Positions 1-7,479 of a stretch of 64,000 nucleotides of DNA are shown here, piece after piece (within the stretch, counting starts at the first letter, position 1; every line of letters starts with the position of its first letter). The notes beneath the pieces are model-generated. The model was not told the DNA's origin. It saw only the letters and a list, made by a program, of their open reading frames with translations, and did not search any database. Where the stretch lies: positions 24,125 through 88,124 of the forward strand of contig PLXW01000077.1 of NCBI GenBank assembly GCA_003151595.1, given 5' to 3'. Both the position numbers and the translations under genes were made by a program. Source of the stretch: Myxococcales bacterium. Its GTDB lineage: Bacteria; Myxococcota; Polyangia; Polyangiales; Polyangiaceae.

Positions 1-1300
1 CGACCTTGCCGTCGCATTCGGTCGCGAGCAGCTTCAGCATCCGCTTCGTCGCTTCCTCGTGCACGGCCTCCAAAGAAGCTCCGCCTGCGATGAGCGATTC
101 GAGCCAAGCGCCTTCGTCACCGCCACCATCTGCGCGTTGATCACGCTCTTCGCGGCGAGCACGATACGCTCGATACGTCTCGGCGACGTCGAACGTCCCG
201 TTCTGCTCGAAGAACTCGACGGTGAGCCTCAAGACCTTCGTGAGCTCGCGCAGGTTTCCATCCCAGGGGCGAGTCGCCATCCAAACGTAGGTCGACGGCT
301 GCACGCGATCGCAAAGAGCCGCATGGCCCATGTCGGTCAGAATCTGCCGAACGATGAGGCTCAGATCCTCTTTGCGTTCGCGGAGCGCTGGCAAGTGCAC
401 AATCACGCCGAGACGCTCGAAGAGGTCTGCTCGAAACTCCTTTCGATTCACTCTGGCTTCCAGGTCATGGAGCGTGGCGGATACAACTCGCACGTCCACA
501 GGCTCGGCTCGCGGACTCCCTACGCGCTGAATGACCTTGTCGTCGCAGACGCGCAGGAGCTTCGTCTGCGACTCCTTCGGAAGATCGCCGATCTCGTCCA
601 AGAAGACGGTTCCGCCTCGCGCGAGAACGAAGGGCGACTCCTTGCTGCTGACTGCGCCTGTGAACGCGCCCTTCACGTGGCCGAATAGCTCCGACTCGAT
701 CATCGTCGGCGAGAGCGAGGCGACATCGATCTTGATGAACGGTCCCGAGCGACCGCTTAGCTCGTGAATCCTCTCGGCGATGTAACCCTTCCCCGTCCCG
801 GTTTCGCCTGTGAGGTGAATGTTCTCGGAGGTCCGGACGAAGCGCGTGAGGCGCTCGAATGCCGCTTGCATCTTTGGTGCGCGCGATTCCAGCTTGCCGA
901 AGGTCCGGACGAGCGGCTGCTCCGCGGTGGGGCCGGGGACGAACTCGAATTTTGAATTTCCGATCACGATTTGAGCGCGCTCGGTGAGATGCACCTCGCC
1001 GACGCGAGCATCGCAAAACCACGTCCCGTTGCGCGACGCCAGATCGCGGAGGAGGACGCCGGCCTCCGTGGCGACGAGCTCGCAGTGTCGTGCGCTGATC
1101 TTTGGATCGGCTATGCGAAGGTCGCAACCGACCGCGCGCCCTACAACCACAGGATCATGCCCGACTCTTACGGCGGCGCCTGATTCGCGATGCACGACGG
1201 AGCCGCCGCGGAGCGTGATGCGAGCCTGACCGAGGATCGTTGCCTCGACGCGCGTAGGCGTCGGATGGCGCGTCCCCTTGGCTCCGGTACCGTCCCGCAT
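1..1300 (-). CDS. FHA domain / sigma-54-dependent transcriptional activator (3' end cut by window edge)
   Basis: The protein is a bacterial enhancer-binding protein that remodels sigma-54 RNA polymerase. An N-terminal FHA domain (about residues 40-115, with the core GRAVGCDLRIADPKISARHC and SRNGTW) suggests that phospho-threonine binding, probably to a Ser/Thr kinase target, replaces the usual receiver domain. The AAA+ domain follows: Walker A GETGTGKG at about residue 165, the sigma-54 contact loop GAFTGA at about 211, and a Walker B region TVFLDEIGDL. The ATG at 1300 is preceded by GGGGCGAAG. The reading frame stays open to base 1, so the C-terminal DNA-binding domain is outside the window. 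It points away from the zinc-ribbon genes across a 283-base spacer that contains a palindrome. Confidence 0.9.
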   Translation of the reverse strand, partial: MRDGTGAKGTRHPTPTRVEATILGQARITLRGGSVVHRESGAAVRVGHDPVVVGRAVGCDLRIADPKISARHCELVATEAGVLLRDLASRNGTWFCDARVGEVHLTERAQIVIGNSKFEFVPGPTAEQPLVRTFGKLESRAPKMQAAFERLTRFVRTSENIHLTGETGTGKGYIAERIHELSGRSGPFIKIDVASLSPTMIESELFGHVKGAFTGAVSSKESPFVLARGGTVFLDEIGDLPKESQTKLLRVCDDKVIQRVGSPRAEPVDVRVVSATLHDLEARVNRKEFRADLFERLGVIVHLPALRERKEDLSLIVRQILTDMGHAALCDRVQPSTYVWMATRPWDGNLRELTKVLRLTVEFFEQNGTFDVAETYRAYRARREERDQRADGGGDEGAWLESLIAGGASLEAVHEEATKRMLKLLATECDGKV

Positions 1301-1371
1301 GATCTTCGCCCCACCCGGTGTCCTGTCACGGAGGACGCCACGGGGGCTTTGCTTATCACGGCTCGGTGCGA

Positions 1372-1390
1372 CTGGTCGATGATCGACCAG
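1372..1390. promoter_or_regulatory. 19-bp palindrome, candidate operator
   Basis: The arms CTGGTCGAT and ATCGACCAG are a perfect 9-bp inverted repeat around a single G. It lies in the 283-base spacer between the divergent FHA/sigma-54 activator and the zinc-ribbon gene pair, where a regulator site would be expected. I did not see a convincing sigma-54 -24/-12 element beside it. The rest of the spacer (1301-1583) shows no gene. Confidence 0.4.
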
Positions 1391-1583
1391 ATCACGGCCG
1401 ATCGTCGCTGATGGGCTATTGCGGCCCGCTCCAAGCGATGATGAATCGTGTTGCCCTATGACGGCCGTGCCACTCCGCCGACGCAGGAACTCAACGGGTT
1501 GATCGGCGACGTAATGCTTTTCGGAGTCGTACGGCGGCGCAGGATTTCGCGCGCGGAACGGTGATTGCTAAGCACACGAAGAA

Positions 1584-1877
1584 ATGACGAATGGCCCAAT
1601 CACGGCAGCTATCGCCGGCTTGGTCGCGGTTACGAACGAAGAGGAGCGAACCGCGCCGTCGATCGCTGCAATGTGGCTCGCGCGGCGCACGGGCTCTGCC
1701 ATCGCGTGTACTCGCTGCGGCGTTCCAAATGCTGCTCTCGTGGGCAGCGAGCACCAATACCGATGGTCCTGTGTCCTCTGCGGCTGGCGCTCGCCGTGGT
1801 TCCTAGTGGTCGGGCGCGAGCTGCGCGGCTCTGGATTGGCCACGGTAACCCTGCGCGCCCCCGAAGGTGCCCGATGA
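1584..1877 (+). CDS. Small zinc-ribbon-like protein
   Basis: This 97-residue protein is of unknown function. Two Cys pairs, CTRCG near residue 43 and CVLCGW near residue 63, are spaced like a zinc ribbon or rubredoxin-like knuckle. The N-terminal 30 residues are an Ala/Thr-rich helix. Its stop overlaps the start of the next gene in an ATGA, so the two are probably translationally coupled. The ribosome binding site is weak (GAAGAA). The Cys spacing is what makes this frame more likely to be coding than the alternatives. Confidence 0.6.
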   Translation: MTNGPITAAIAGLVAVTNEEERTAPSIAAMWLARRTGSAIACTRCGVPNAALVGSEHQYRWSCVLCGWRSPWFLVVGRELRGSGLATVTLRAPEGAR

Positions 1878-2224
1878 AACGTTGCGGTGCATGCCACCGA
1901 GCGTATGCCGGCATGGGACGGCGAGTGGTGGTCGGTGCTCGGTTCAGGAAGGTGTGTCCTACGTGCGCCGCGCCGGCCGTTCGCGTGATCCAGACGCTCG
2001 TGGTGCCTCGTTGCAACTGCGGGGGCGCGGCGGCGCTCTGCCTCTCGTGCAGCGCGCGGAACGTCGAGGCGATGCGCGTTCGAACGGTCCGTGCCTGCCT
2101 GCGAGCAATTCGCGGGAGCCTGGCGACGTTCAGGCGTGCCGCACCTTCGAAGGGGAGCAACTACGCCAGGGGGATCCGAGCCGGGCTCAGTCGCGCAATC
2201 AATGCGCTCATTCAACGCGCGTGA
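1874..2224 (+). CDS. Cys-rich zinc-binding-like protein
   Basis: This 116-residue protein has several Cys pairs in its first half (CGACHRAY, CPTC, CNCGG, CLSCSARN). The layout suggests two zinc knuckles, followed by a basic, Arg-rich helical tail that could bind nucleic acid. It starts at the ATG inside the stop of the preceding zinc-ribbon gene. The real start is inferred from this overlap, because the frame is open further upstream without protein-like composition. Small zinc-ribbon proteins of this kind are common on mobile elements; no specific family was recognised. Confidence 0.55.
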   Translation: MKRCGACHRAYAGMGRRVVVGARFRKVCPTCAAPAVRVIQTLVVPRCNCGGAAALCLSCSARNVEAMRVRTVRACLRAIRGSLATFRRAAPSKGSNYARGIRAGLSRAINALIQRA

Positions 2225-2275
2225 GCCGTCATCGGCCCTTGTTCGAACCTTCGAATGACGTAGATTGGAAACCGG

Positions 2276-2644
2276 ATGCACCTCTTGCTGGTGGAAGACA
2301 GCGACCTCGTCGCGCGTGCGGTCGTGCGGGTACTCCGACGCGACTTCGAGGTGCTTCGCGCCGACGATGGGGAAGCGGCACGAGAGATTCTCGCTGCACC
2401 AGGAGCGGCATTCGATCTGATCCTGAGCGACGTAACGATGCCGCGCCTCGATGGTCTCGGGTTGCTCCGGTGGATCCAAACGGAACGTCCCGAGCTGTTA
2501 CGCCGGGTGCTCTTCATGACCGCCGATCCGCTGTGTCGGGCGGCTGTCGAGATCGGGCAAGCTCACGAGCACCCGATTCTCACGAAGCCAGTTACGCGAG
2601 CGATGATCCGGCAACTCATCGAGACTATCGGCCGGAGAGTTTAG
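2276..2644 (+). CDS. Stand-alone response regulator receiver protein
   Basis: The 122 residues make one receiver (REC) domain and nothing else. The acidic pair is ED after LLLVED, the phospho-acceptor Asp is in LSDVTMP, the Thr is in MTAD and the Lys is in TKP, so the phosphorylation site looks intact. There is no output domain; such CheY-like proteins act through protein contacts in phosphorelays. No histidine kinase is adjacent, so the partner is unknown. The gene converges on the XRE regulator, with a 4-base overlap of the two ends. Confidence 0.88.
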   Translation: MHLLLVEDSDLVARAVVRVLRRDFEVLRADDGEAAREILAAPGAAFDLILSDVTMPRLDGLGLLRWIQTERPELLRRVLFMTADPLCRAAVEIGQAHEHPILTKPVTRAMIRQLIETIGRRV

Positions 2645-3024
2645 GCCGGCTTCTTCTTCTTCCGTTCGGACATTCGCTTGGCTTCGCGGAGGAGAGCGCG
2701 TTGCTGCGTGTCGGAGAGGTCTCTCGCAAGCTCGACCAGCTGCTCAAGGGGAGTCGGACCGTATGCGACGAGCTCCGCGACGCTCATTTCGAGCGCCGCC
2801 GCGAGTCGGATGAGCGTGGCGAGCGAGGGAACGACCATGCCGCGCTCTAGCTCCGAAATGTACCCGCGGCCGAGTCCCGTCTCTTCGACGAATGCATCGA
2901 ACGAACAATCGCGCTCGGCACGGAGCTTCTTTACGCGTTCACCGAGAACGACGGCGACCGCAACGGGCTCTTTTCGGTGCGGATTTGGGCGGCTGACGCG
3001 AGGACGCGTCCGAGCGGGAGGCAT
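2641..3024 (-). CDS. XRE-family transcriptional regulator
   Basis: A 127-residue protein with one helix-turn-helix of the Cro/C1 type (about residues 27-88: LGERVKKLRAERDCS, then GLGRGYISELERG and PSLATLIRLAAALEMS). A short helical tail ends in a Lys-rich stretch. The basic N-terminal 25 residues may be real or part of an over-long start; a later in-frame start nearer the HTH is possible. Such proteins usually repress mobile-element or toxin-antitoxin operons, and several sit on this island. Confidence 0.85.
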   Translation of the reverse strand: MPPARTRPRVSRPNPHRKEPVAVAVVLGERVKKLRAERDCSFDAFVEETGLGRGYISELERGMVVPSLATLIRLAAALEMSVAELVAYGPTPLEQLVELARDLSDTQQRALLREAKRMSERKKKKPA

Positions 3025-3209
3025 GGCGCGCGGATGCTAGGCGCCGCGAGAGCACGAGCGGTTCGAAGGTTCGAATGCGCAGCGCCGCATGCGATGTCGT
3101 TGGCGTGCGAGCACGGTCCGCGCACCCACTATTCGATTCAAACGCGCCTTGGATGCGCAAAGCCTGCTAGACGCGGTCCGGGTCGCCCTGGCGCGCCACC
3201 GCCACCAAT

Positions 3210-3725
3210 TCAGCGCCGCGTCTTCTTGCTATCGGGCGCCTTGGGTGGCGCCTCGTCGGGATGTTCCTCGTCCCAGCGGCGCTTACGCTCGTCGATCTCC
3301 CGGTCCCATCGTTCGAGAGCGCGGTCGGCCTCGTCGCGTGCGCGACGCTGACTCGATGGGGGCCCCGCCTTGCCACTCTCGCGCGCGCCACTATCGGCAT
3401 CGGGAGGGGCGAGAGGTTCGGCGACCCGGGGCCGTGAAACGGGCGCGCCTCGCTTAGCATTCCCGGCGCTCGCGCTTTTCTTCGCGGGTCCTTTCCGCCT
3501 CTTTCGCTGTCGCACGGTCGCATGCGCCGCATCGCTCTCGTGGCGGTACCGACGTCGGAGCAGGTTCTCCACCTCGGTCCCTTCGTAGAGAACCCGGCGC
3601 CCGGACGGATCGCTCGGATCCTTGAGCTTCGTCAAGAATTCGCCCTCCCATCGGATGACGGTGCGAATGGAGACGCCGCAGAGGCGAGCGACCTGTGAGC
3701 GGGAATAGAACAGTTGACGAGCCAT
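3210..3725 (-). CDS. MerR/excisionase-like helix-turn-helix protein with charged tail
   Basis: The 171-residue protein opens with a MerR-like winged helix (about residues 5-60: YSRSQVARLCGVSIRTVIRW, then SGRRVLYEGTEVENLLRR), the fold used by many excisionases and small plasmid regulators. The remaining two thirds are Lys/Arg/Glu-rich low-complexity sequence ending in a helix, which may mediate nucleic-acid or protein binding. It is transcribed away from the 21-gene cassette that begins at 3995, so it is a candidate regulator of that cassette. Confidence 0.7.
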   Translation of the reverse strand: MARQLFYSRSQVARLCGVSIRTVIRWEGEFLTKLKDPSDPSGRRVLYEGTEVENLLRRRYRHESDAAHATVRQRKRRKGPAKKSASAGNAKRGAPVSRPRVAEPLAPPDADSGARESGKAGPPSSQRRARDEADRALERWDREIDERKRRWDEEHPDEAPPKAPDSKKTRR

Positions 3726-3978
3726 CGGCGGGGACCCCCGGAAGAGGACTTTCCTTCGACGCGGGAGAACCTCGAACGATTGCCCCCCTTCGAAAAATAG
3801 TTTGTCAGCAAGATCGAGGCCTTCCGTGTCTGAGGCAGGAGGTTCGATTGGCCGGCAAAGACGCTGCCTTCACGCGCGCGAGATTGACACGCCAAGAACG
3901 TCGCGTCGTGACGTGAACAAGCAGCCAGTCATCGACTGCCAGTGCTGGAGAGTTACTTACCCGGTGTCACCACCCAAC

Positions 3979-3985
3979 AAGGAGG
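3979..3985 (+). promoter_or_regulatory. Strong ribosome binding site of the cassette's first gene
   Basis: AAGGAGG is a perfect Shine-Dalgarno sequence, 9 bases before the ATG at 3995, and much stronger than most start sites in this window. That suggests high expression of the first cassette gene, as for a structural protein. A possible -35 (TTGACA, 3884-3889) lies in the 269-base upstream spacer, but I see no good -10 at the right distance. Confidence 0.6.
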
Positions 3986-3994
3986 TCTCGGGAC

Positions 3995-4483
3995 ATGTCA
4001 TTCACAGCAGCATCGTTGGCAGAGGCTCGGAGCTACGCGGAGCGCGCACGCGCGAAGATGCGAGAGTTCCGATCCGAGAACAGCAAGAAAATCGCCGCGG
4101 GGGTCGCGGCGGTGGAAACAACCGGAACGGCTTACGCGTTCGGATTCTTGAACGGCCGCTTCGGCGGTGAGAAGGGCGAGATGTCGATTGGGGGCGTTGT
4201 CCCCGTCGATCTCCTCGCTGGGACGGCATTGCACGCTCTGGCCTTTTTCAACGGCCTGGACGACGACCAAGCGCCCCACGCGCACGCGATCGGAACCGGC
4301 GCTCTCGCGTCGTGCGCCTATCGTTACGGCCACCGGCTCGGCGAGTCGATGGCGATCAACGCTGGCGCGAAGGCGGCTCCTTCGCAGCTCGGCGGCGGGC
4401 CGGCGTTCCCGGCGCTCGGTGCGAACCCGCGCGTCGTGGCGATGCCCAATGGGCAGCAATACACCGTGGTCGCGCACCCGTGA
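3995..4483 (+). CDS. Cassette protein 1: small hydrophobic protein, possibly membrane or virion associated
   Basis: A 162-residue protein of unknown function. A charged N-terminal helix (residues 1-35) is followed by Gly/Ala-rich hydrophobic segments (about 33-55 and 65-85: GGVVPVDLLAGTALHALAF) and a His-rich stretch (APHAHAIGTGALASC). This pattern of small hydrophobic segments with conserved-looking His and Gly resembles small proteins from uncultured virus-like clusters, but only from memory. It is the first gene of the cassette and has the best ribosome binding site. A structural role is an inference. Confidence 0.65.
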   Translation: MSFTAASLAEARSYAERARAKMREFRSENSKKIAAGVAAVETTGTAYAFGFLNGRFGGEKGEMSIGGVVPVDLLAGTALHALAFFNGLDDDQAPHAHAIGTGALASCAYRYGHRLGESMAINAGAKAAPSQLGGGPAFPALGANPRVVAMPNGQQYTVVAHP

Positions 4484-4525
4484 TCGCGATGTCGCGAAGG
4501 CACGAACGAAAGGACACATAGGCAC

Positions 4526-5197
4526 ATGAACGGTGGAAGATCGATGATCGTCGGGCGCGAAATGATCGTGGGAGGTCACGGTCAGCATCCCGACGACGAC
4601 ATGGACGAGCTCCTGCATCACACTTCGGTGGGTGCGGAGCGATCGACGGAGCTCGCGAGGCACAGTGAGGGACCTCATCGCGCTGAGCACGAGCACCATC
4701 GCTACTCACGGCAACACGACTATCGCCCGCACCCGGTTCGGCCGCGCGAGCGGGAGGTCTACTACGAGGAGGACGAGCTCCCGCCGCCACGGCGTCGGAT
4801 GCAGGAGCCCTCGCACGGACCGCGCGTCGTGCACACCGAACCAATGCACGAGAAGCGCCGTCACTTCCCGATCGGCTTCACGCAGTCCCAGATCCAACCG
4901 GGTCAGGTCGCCGAAGTCGAAGTGAAGCCGCAGGTGCTCTTTCGCGGTGAACGTCTTGCGGTCGCTCCGTCGAACGCGCGGTCGTTCTCAATTGTCGACA
5001 TCAAGGTCGGCAAGGACAGCCAACTCGCGGCGACGGGCGAGATGCCCGCCGAAGCGTTCTCTGCGCTCGCCGTCGGCGTGCGCATGGAGCTCGACACCGC
5101 CCAGCCGGGCATCGTGGTCGTCTTGATCGTGCGCAACACCGACACGACGCCCCAGGACTTCAACGCGGTTCTCTACGGAACCGTCTTCGAGGACTGA
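4526..5197 (+). CDS. Cassette protein 2: beta-sandwich protein, candidate capsid or coat subunit
   Basis: The 223 residues split in two. The N-terminal half (1-120) is His/Arg/Glu-rich and probably disordered. The C-terminal 105 residues alternate like a compact beta sandwich (VEVKPQVLFRGERLAVAP, then FSIVDIKVGKDSQLAA, GVRMELDTAQPGIVVV and DFNAVLYGT). The pattern fits a single jelly roll, which would suit a coat or spike subunit. That is inference: no named family was recognised. It lies 42 bases after protein 1 and 8 bases before the Cys protease. Confidence 0.7.
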   Translation: MNGGRSMIVGREMIVGGHGQHPDDDMDELLHHTSVGAERSTELARHSEGPHRAEHEHHRYSRQHDYRPHPVRPREREVYYEEDELPPPRRRMQEPSHGPRVVHTEPMHEKRRHFPIGFTQSQIQPGQVAEVEVKPQVLFRGERLAVAPSNARSFSIVDIKVGKDSQLAATGEMPAEAFSALAVGVRMELDTAQPGIVVVLIVRNTDTTPQDFNAVLYGTVFED

Positions 5198-5205
5198 GGC
5201 CCAAC

Positions 5206-5607
5206 GTGTACGCGCCGCTGTTTCAACTCCGAACATTTGACGTGATCGACAACGGCGCGAAGAGCCGCGTCCTCGAGCTTTTGCTCGAGGCGCTTATTGA
5301 AGCGGACATTGAGTACCTTCGGGTGTGCCCCTCGACACCGTCGCTCTACGAGAGCGGCGTCGTCTACGAAGAGGAGCCCGGGGAACGGGACAACTGGCAA
5401 GACATTCCCGAGACACTGGGTCTTGGGAACGGAGATTGCGAAGACCTCGGCTGCTGGCGCATCGCCGAGCTTCGCTTCCGTGCGGAGGAGCACGCGACCC
5501 CGTTCATCACGTGGCGCGAGGTCGGAGACCGCACCGTCTATCACATTGCCGTCCGCAGGTCGGACGGCACCGTGGAAGACCCGAGTCGCCTGTTGGGTAT
5601 GCGCTGA
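5206..5607 (+). CDS. Cassette protein 3: transglutaminase-like cysteine protease
   Basis: This 133-residue protein has the order of a transglutaminase/Cys-protease fold. The Cys is in GNGDCEDLGCWR (about residue 78), the His in VYHIAV (about 113) and the Asp in GTVEDPSRLLG (about 124), giving a complete Cys-His-Asp triad. Small enzymes of this type cleave or crosslink proteins or peptidoglycan peptides. Lying right after the putative coat protein, it may process or crosslink particle proteins. The start chosen is the GTG at 5206, 8 bases after the preceding stop. Confidence 0.72.
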   Translation: MYAPLFQLRTFDVIDNGAKSRVLELLLEALIEADIEYLRVCPSTPSLYESGVVYEEEPGERDNWQDIPETLGLGNGDCEDLGCWRIAELRFRAEEHATPFITWREVGDRTVYHIAVRRSDGTVEDPSRLLGMR

Positions 5608-5704
5608 AGGCCGGGTGAGTGCGCGCACGCGTGGGGCACACGCGGCGCGGTATGCGGCGAAGGCGCTTCAAGCGCGCTTTCGCAACTGCGGACGTGTGCG
5701 CGCA

Positions 5705-5726
5705 CTCGCCCCCGGCGAGGTTTTTT
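5705..5726 (+). terminator. Intrinsic terminator or attenuator inside the cassette
   Basis: The stem CTCGCC / GGCGAG with loop CCC is followed by G and six T (5721-5726). This is a textbook hairpin plus T-run, rare in such GC-rich DNA. It sits in the 138-base gap after the Cys protease and 20 bases before the LysM gene. It could lower expression of the downstream genes relative to the first three. Confidence 0.75.
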
Positions 5727-5745
5727 CACGACTGGAGAAGAGGTC

Positions 5746-7476
5746 ATGCCGTTTGTTTTGTTCTTGCTGAGCGTGGCGACGTTGGTCGCCGTGTCATCGA
5801 AGTCGAAGGCGTCTCCGCCGGTCGGACGTTCGCAGACGTTCACGCTCGACGCGAACATGCCCGACTCGCTTCGGAACCAAGTGCTCGCGGCGCTCGTCAG
5901 CGGCACCGATCCGGCGACGCTCGACGCATTCGCGACGGCGATTCAGGCGCAGTACCCGCTGTCTGCGGGACTCCTTCACGTGAAGGCGACCTCGCTGCGA
6001 GCGGGGATACCCGTCGGCCCGCCGGTGCCGTCGCTTCCCGTGGTCGCGACGAACGATCCCGGCGGGCCGCAGCTCGATGGGTCGATGTCGCCCGCGCTCA
6101 TTGCGTTCGTTCACGCGGAGCTCGCGAGCGAGACCGATCCGAACAAGCTTCTCACGCTCGCGAACACACTCGGGGCGCAATACCCGATCGCCGCCGAACT
6201 GCTCACGCAACGCGCGGCCGTGGTCAACGTGCAGCCGTCGCCGGCTCCATCACCCGCTCCGGTGATTCCCGCCGGGCCCGCGCTGAACATGCCGGGGTTG
6301 GATCCAGGGATGCCGCCGGACGTCGCGCAGACCGTGATGGGGGAGCTGATCGGCGACAACGATCCGGCGAAGCTCCAAGCCTACGCGACGCAGATCCAAG
6401 CCCAGTATCCGATGGCCGCGAGCCTCCTCGCCTCGAAGGCGTCCACGATTCTCTCTCTCCAGCAGCAACAGCCATCGCCCGGTCCGCAACCGATCCCGGT
6501 GGTCGGACCGACGTTCCCCTCGGGGCCCACCATGGGAATGGACTCGGGGATGCCGCCCGAGACTGTGCAGCTCGTGCTCAACGAGCTCGCGAACGAGGGA
6601 GACCCGACGAAGCTCCAGGCGTTCGCCGACCAGCTCGCACCGAAGTATCCGATCGCGGCGGGACTCCTGCGATCGCGCGCGAACGTGATCCTCGTCACGC
6701 GCCCGCCGAGCCAGGTTGTCCCGCCGTATCCCTCCGATCCGACGAACAGCTACCTCGTTCAGCAGGGGGACTTTCCGTGGAAGATTGCGACGAAGTTCAC
6801 AGGGCACGGCGCCCGTTGGCCGGAGCTCGTTGCTGCGAACCCGACCAAGCCCCGCGCGGCGGACGGCAACTTCGCGACGCTCCTTCCGGGAGAGAAGCTC
6901 TCCCTTCCCGCCGCGTGGGCCGGTGCACCGTCGGTCATGCCGAGCGCTCCTCCCACGACGGTCGCGACGACCGACCTGAGCGTCGTGCCGATCATCGCGC
7001 CGCAGCCCTCACCGCCGCCCGGTGATGGGATCGGGCTCGACCCGAACATGCCGTCCGACGTCGCGACTGCCGTGCGCAACGCGCTCCAGACGGCGACGGA
7101 CGCGAACCAGGTGCGCGGCTTCGCCGCCAGCATCGCGCCGCACTACCCGAGGTCCGCTGACCTGCTCAACGCGAAGGCGAACGCTCTCTCCGCGTTTGGC
7201 CCGACGAAGGCCGTCGTTCTTTCAAGTGCGCCGCTCGCGCCTTCGAACGCGCCGGCCCCCACCTACAAGGTCAAGCCGGGCGACTCGCCGTCGAAGATCG
7301 CCGCGACACTGGTGCACGACGGGAATCGTTGGAAGGAGCTCGTCGCCGCGAACCCGCAGAAGAAGCGCGCCGCGAACGGCAACTTCGCGACGCTCGTGCC
7401 CGGTGAGTTGCTCCAGCTCCCCGCCTCGTGGGCGAACGGCGCTCCCGCCCGACCGGCGGCCCAGGGAGGGGCGTGA
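5746..7476 (+). CDS. Cassette protein 4: repeat protein with two LysM-like domains
   Basis: A 576-residue protein opening with a hydrophobic N-terminal segment (MPFVLFLLSVATLVAVSS), likely a signal anchor. About five copies of a 45-residue helical repeat follow (near residues 37-82, 115-160, 185-232, 262-310 and 425-475). Each ends in the pattern P-x-x-A-x-x-L-L with kA, for example AQYPLSAGLL, AQYPIAAELL and PKYPIAAGLL. Two LysM-like modules (about 326-392 and 505-570, starting YLVQQGD and YKVKPGD) would bind peptidoglycan. Pro-rich linkers separate the units. Inferred role: cell-wall attachment of a particle or envelope complex. Confidence 0.8.
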   Translation: MPFVLFLLSVATLVAVSSKSKASPPVGRSQTFTLDANMPDSLRNQVLAALVSGTDPATLDAFATAIQAQYPLSAGLLHVKATSLRAGIPVGPPVPSLPVVATNDPGGPQLDGSMSPALIAFVHAELASETDPNKLLTLANTLGAQYPIAAELLTQRAAVVNVQPSPAPSPAPVIPAGPALNMPGLDPGMPPDVAQTVMGELIGDNDPAKLQAYATQIQAQYPMAASLLASKASTILSLQQQQPSPGPQPIPVVGPTFPSGPTMGMDSGMPPETVQLVLNELANEGDPTKLQAFADQLAPKYPIAAGLLRSRANVILVTRPPSQVVPPYPSDPTNSYLVQQGDFPWKIATKFTGHGARWPELVAANPTKPRAADGNFATLLPGEKLSLPAAWAGAPSVMPSAPPTTVATTDLSVVPIIAPQPSPPPGDGIGLDPNMPSDVATAVRNALQTATDANQVRGFAASIAPHYPRSADLLNAKANALSAFGPTKAVVLSSAPLAPSNAPAPTYKVKPGDSPSKIAATLVHDGNRWKELVAANPQKKRAANGNFATLVPGELLQLPASWANGAPARPAAQGGA

Positions 7477-7479
7477 GTC

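Noticed and set aside
465..1127. Long Arg/Ser-rich frame on the - strand in front of the activator
   Set aside because: It is a shifted frame of the sigma-54 activator, whose own frame contains Walker A and GAFTGA without a break.
4526..5197. A double-jelly-roll major capsid protein
   Set aside because: Only one beta domain of about 105 residues is present, too short for a double jelly roll, so a capsid role is kept as a possibility and not claimed.
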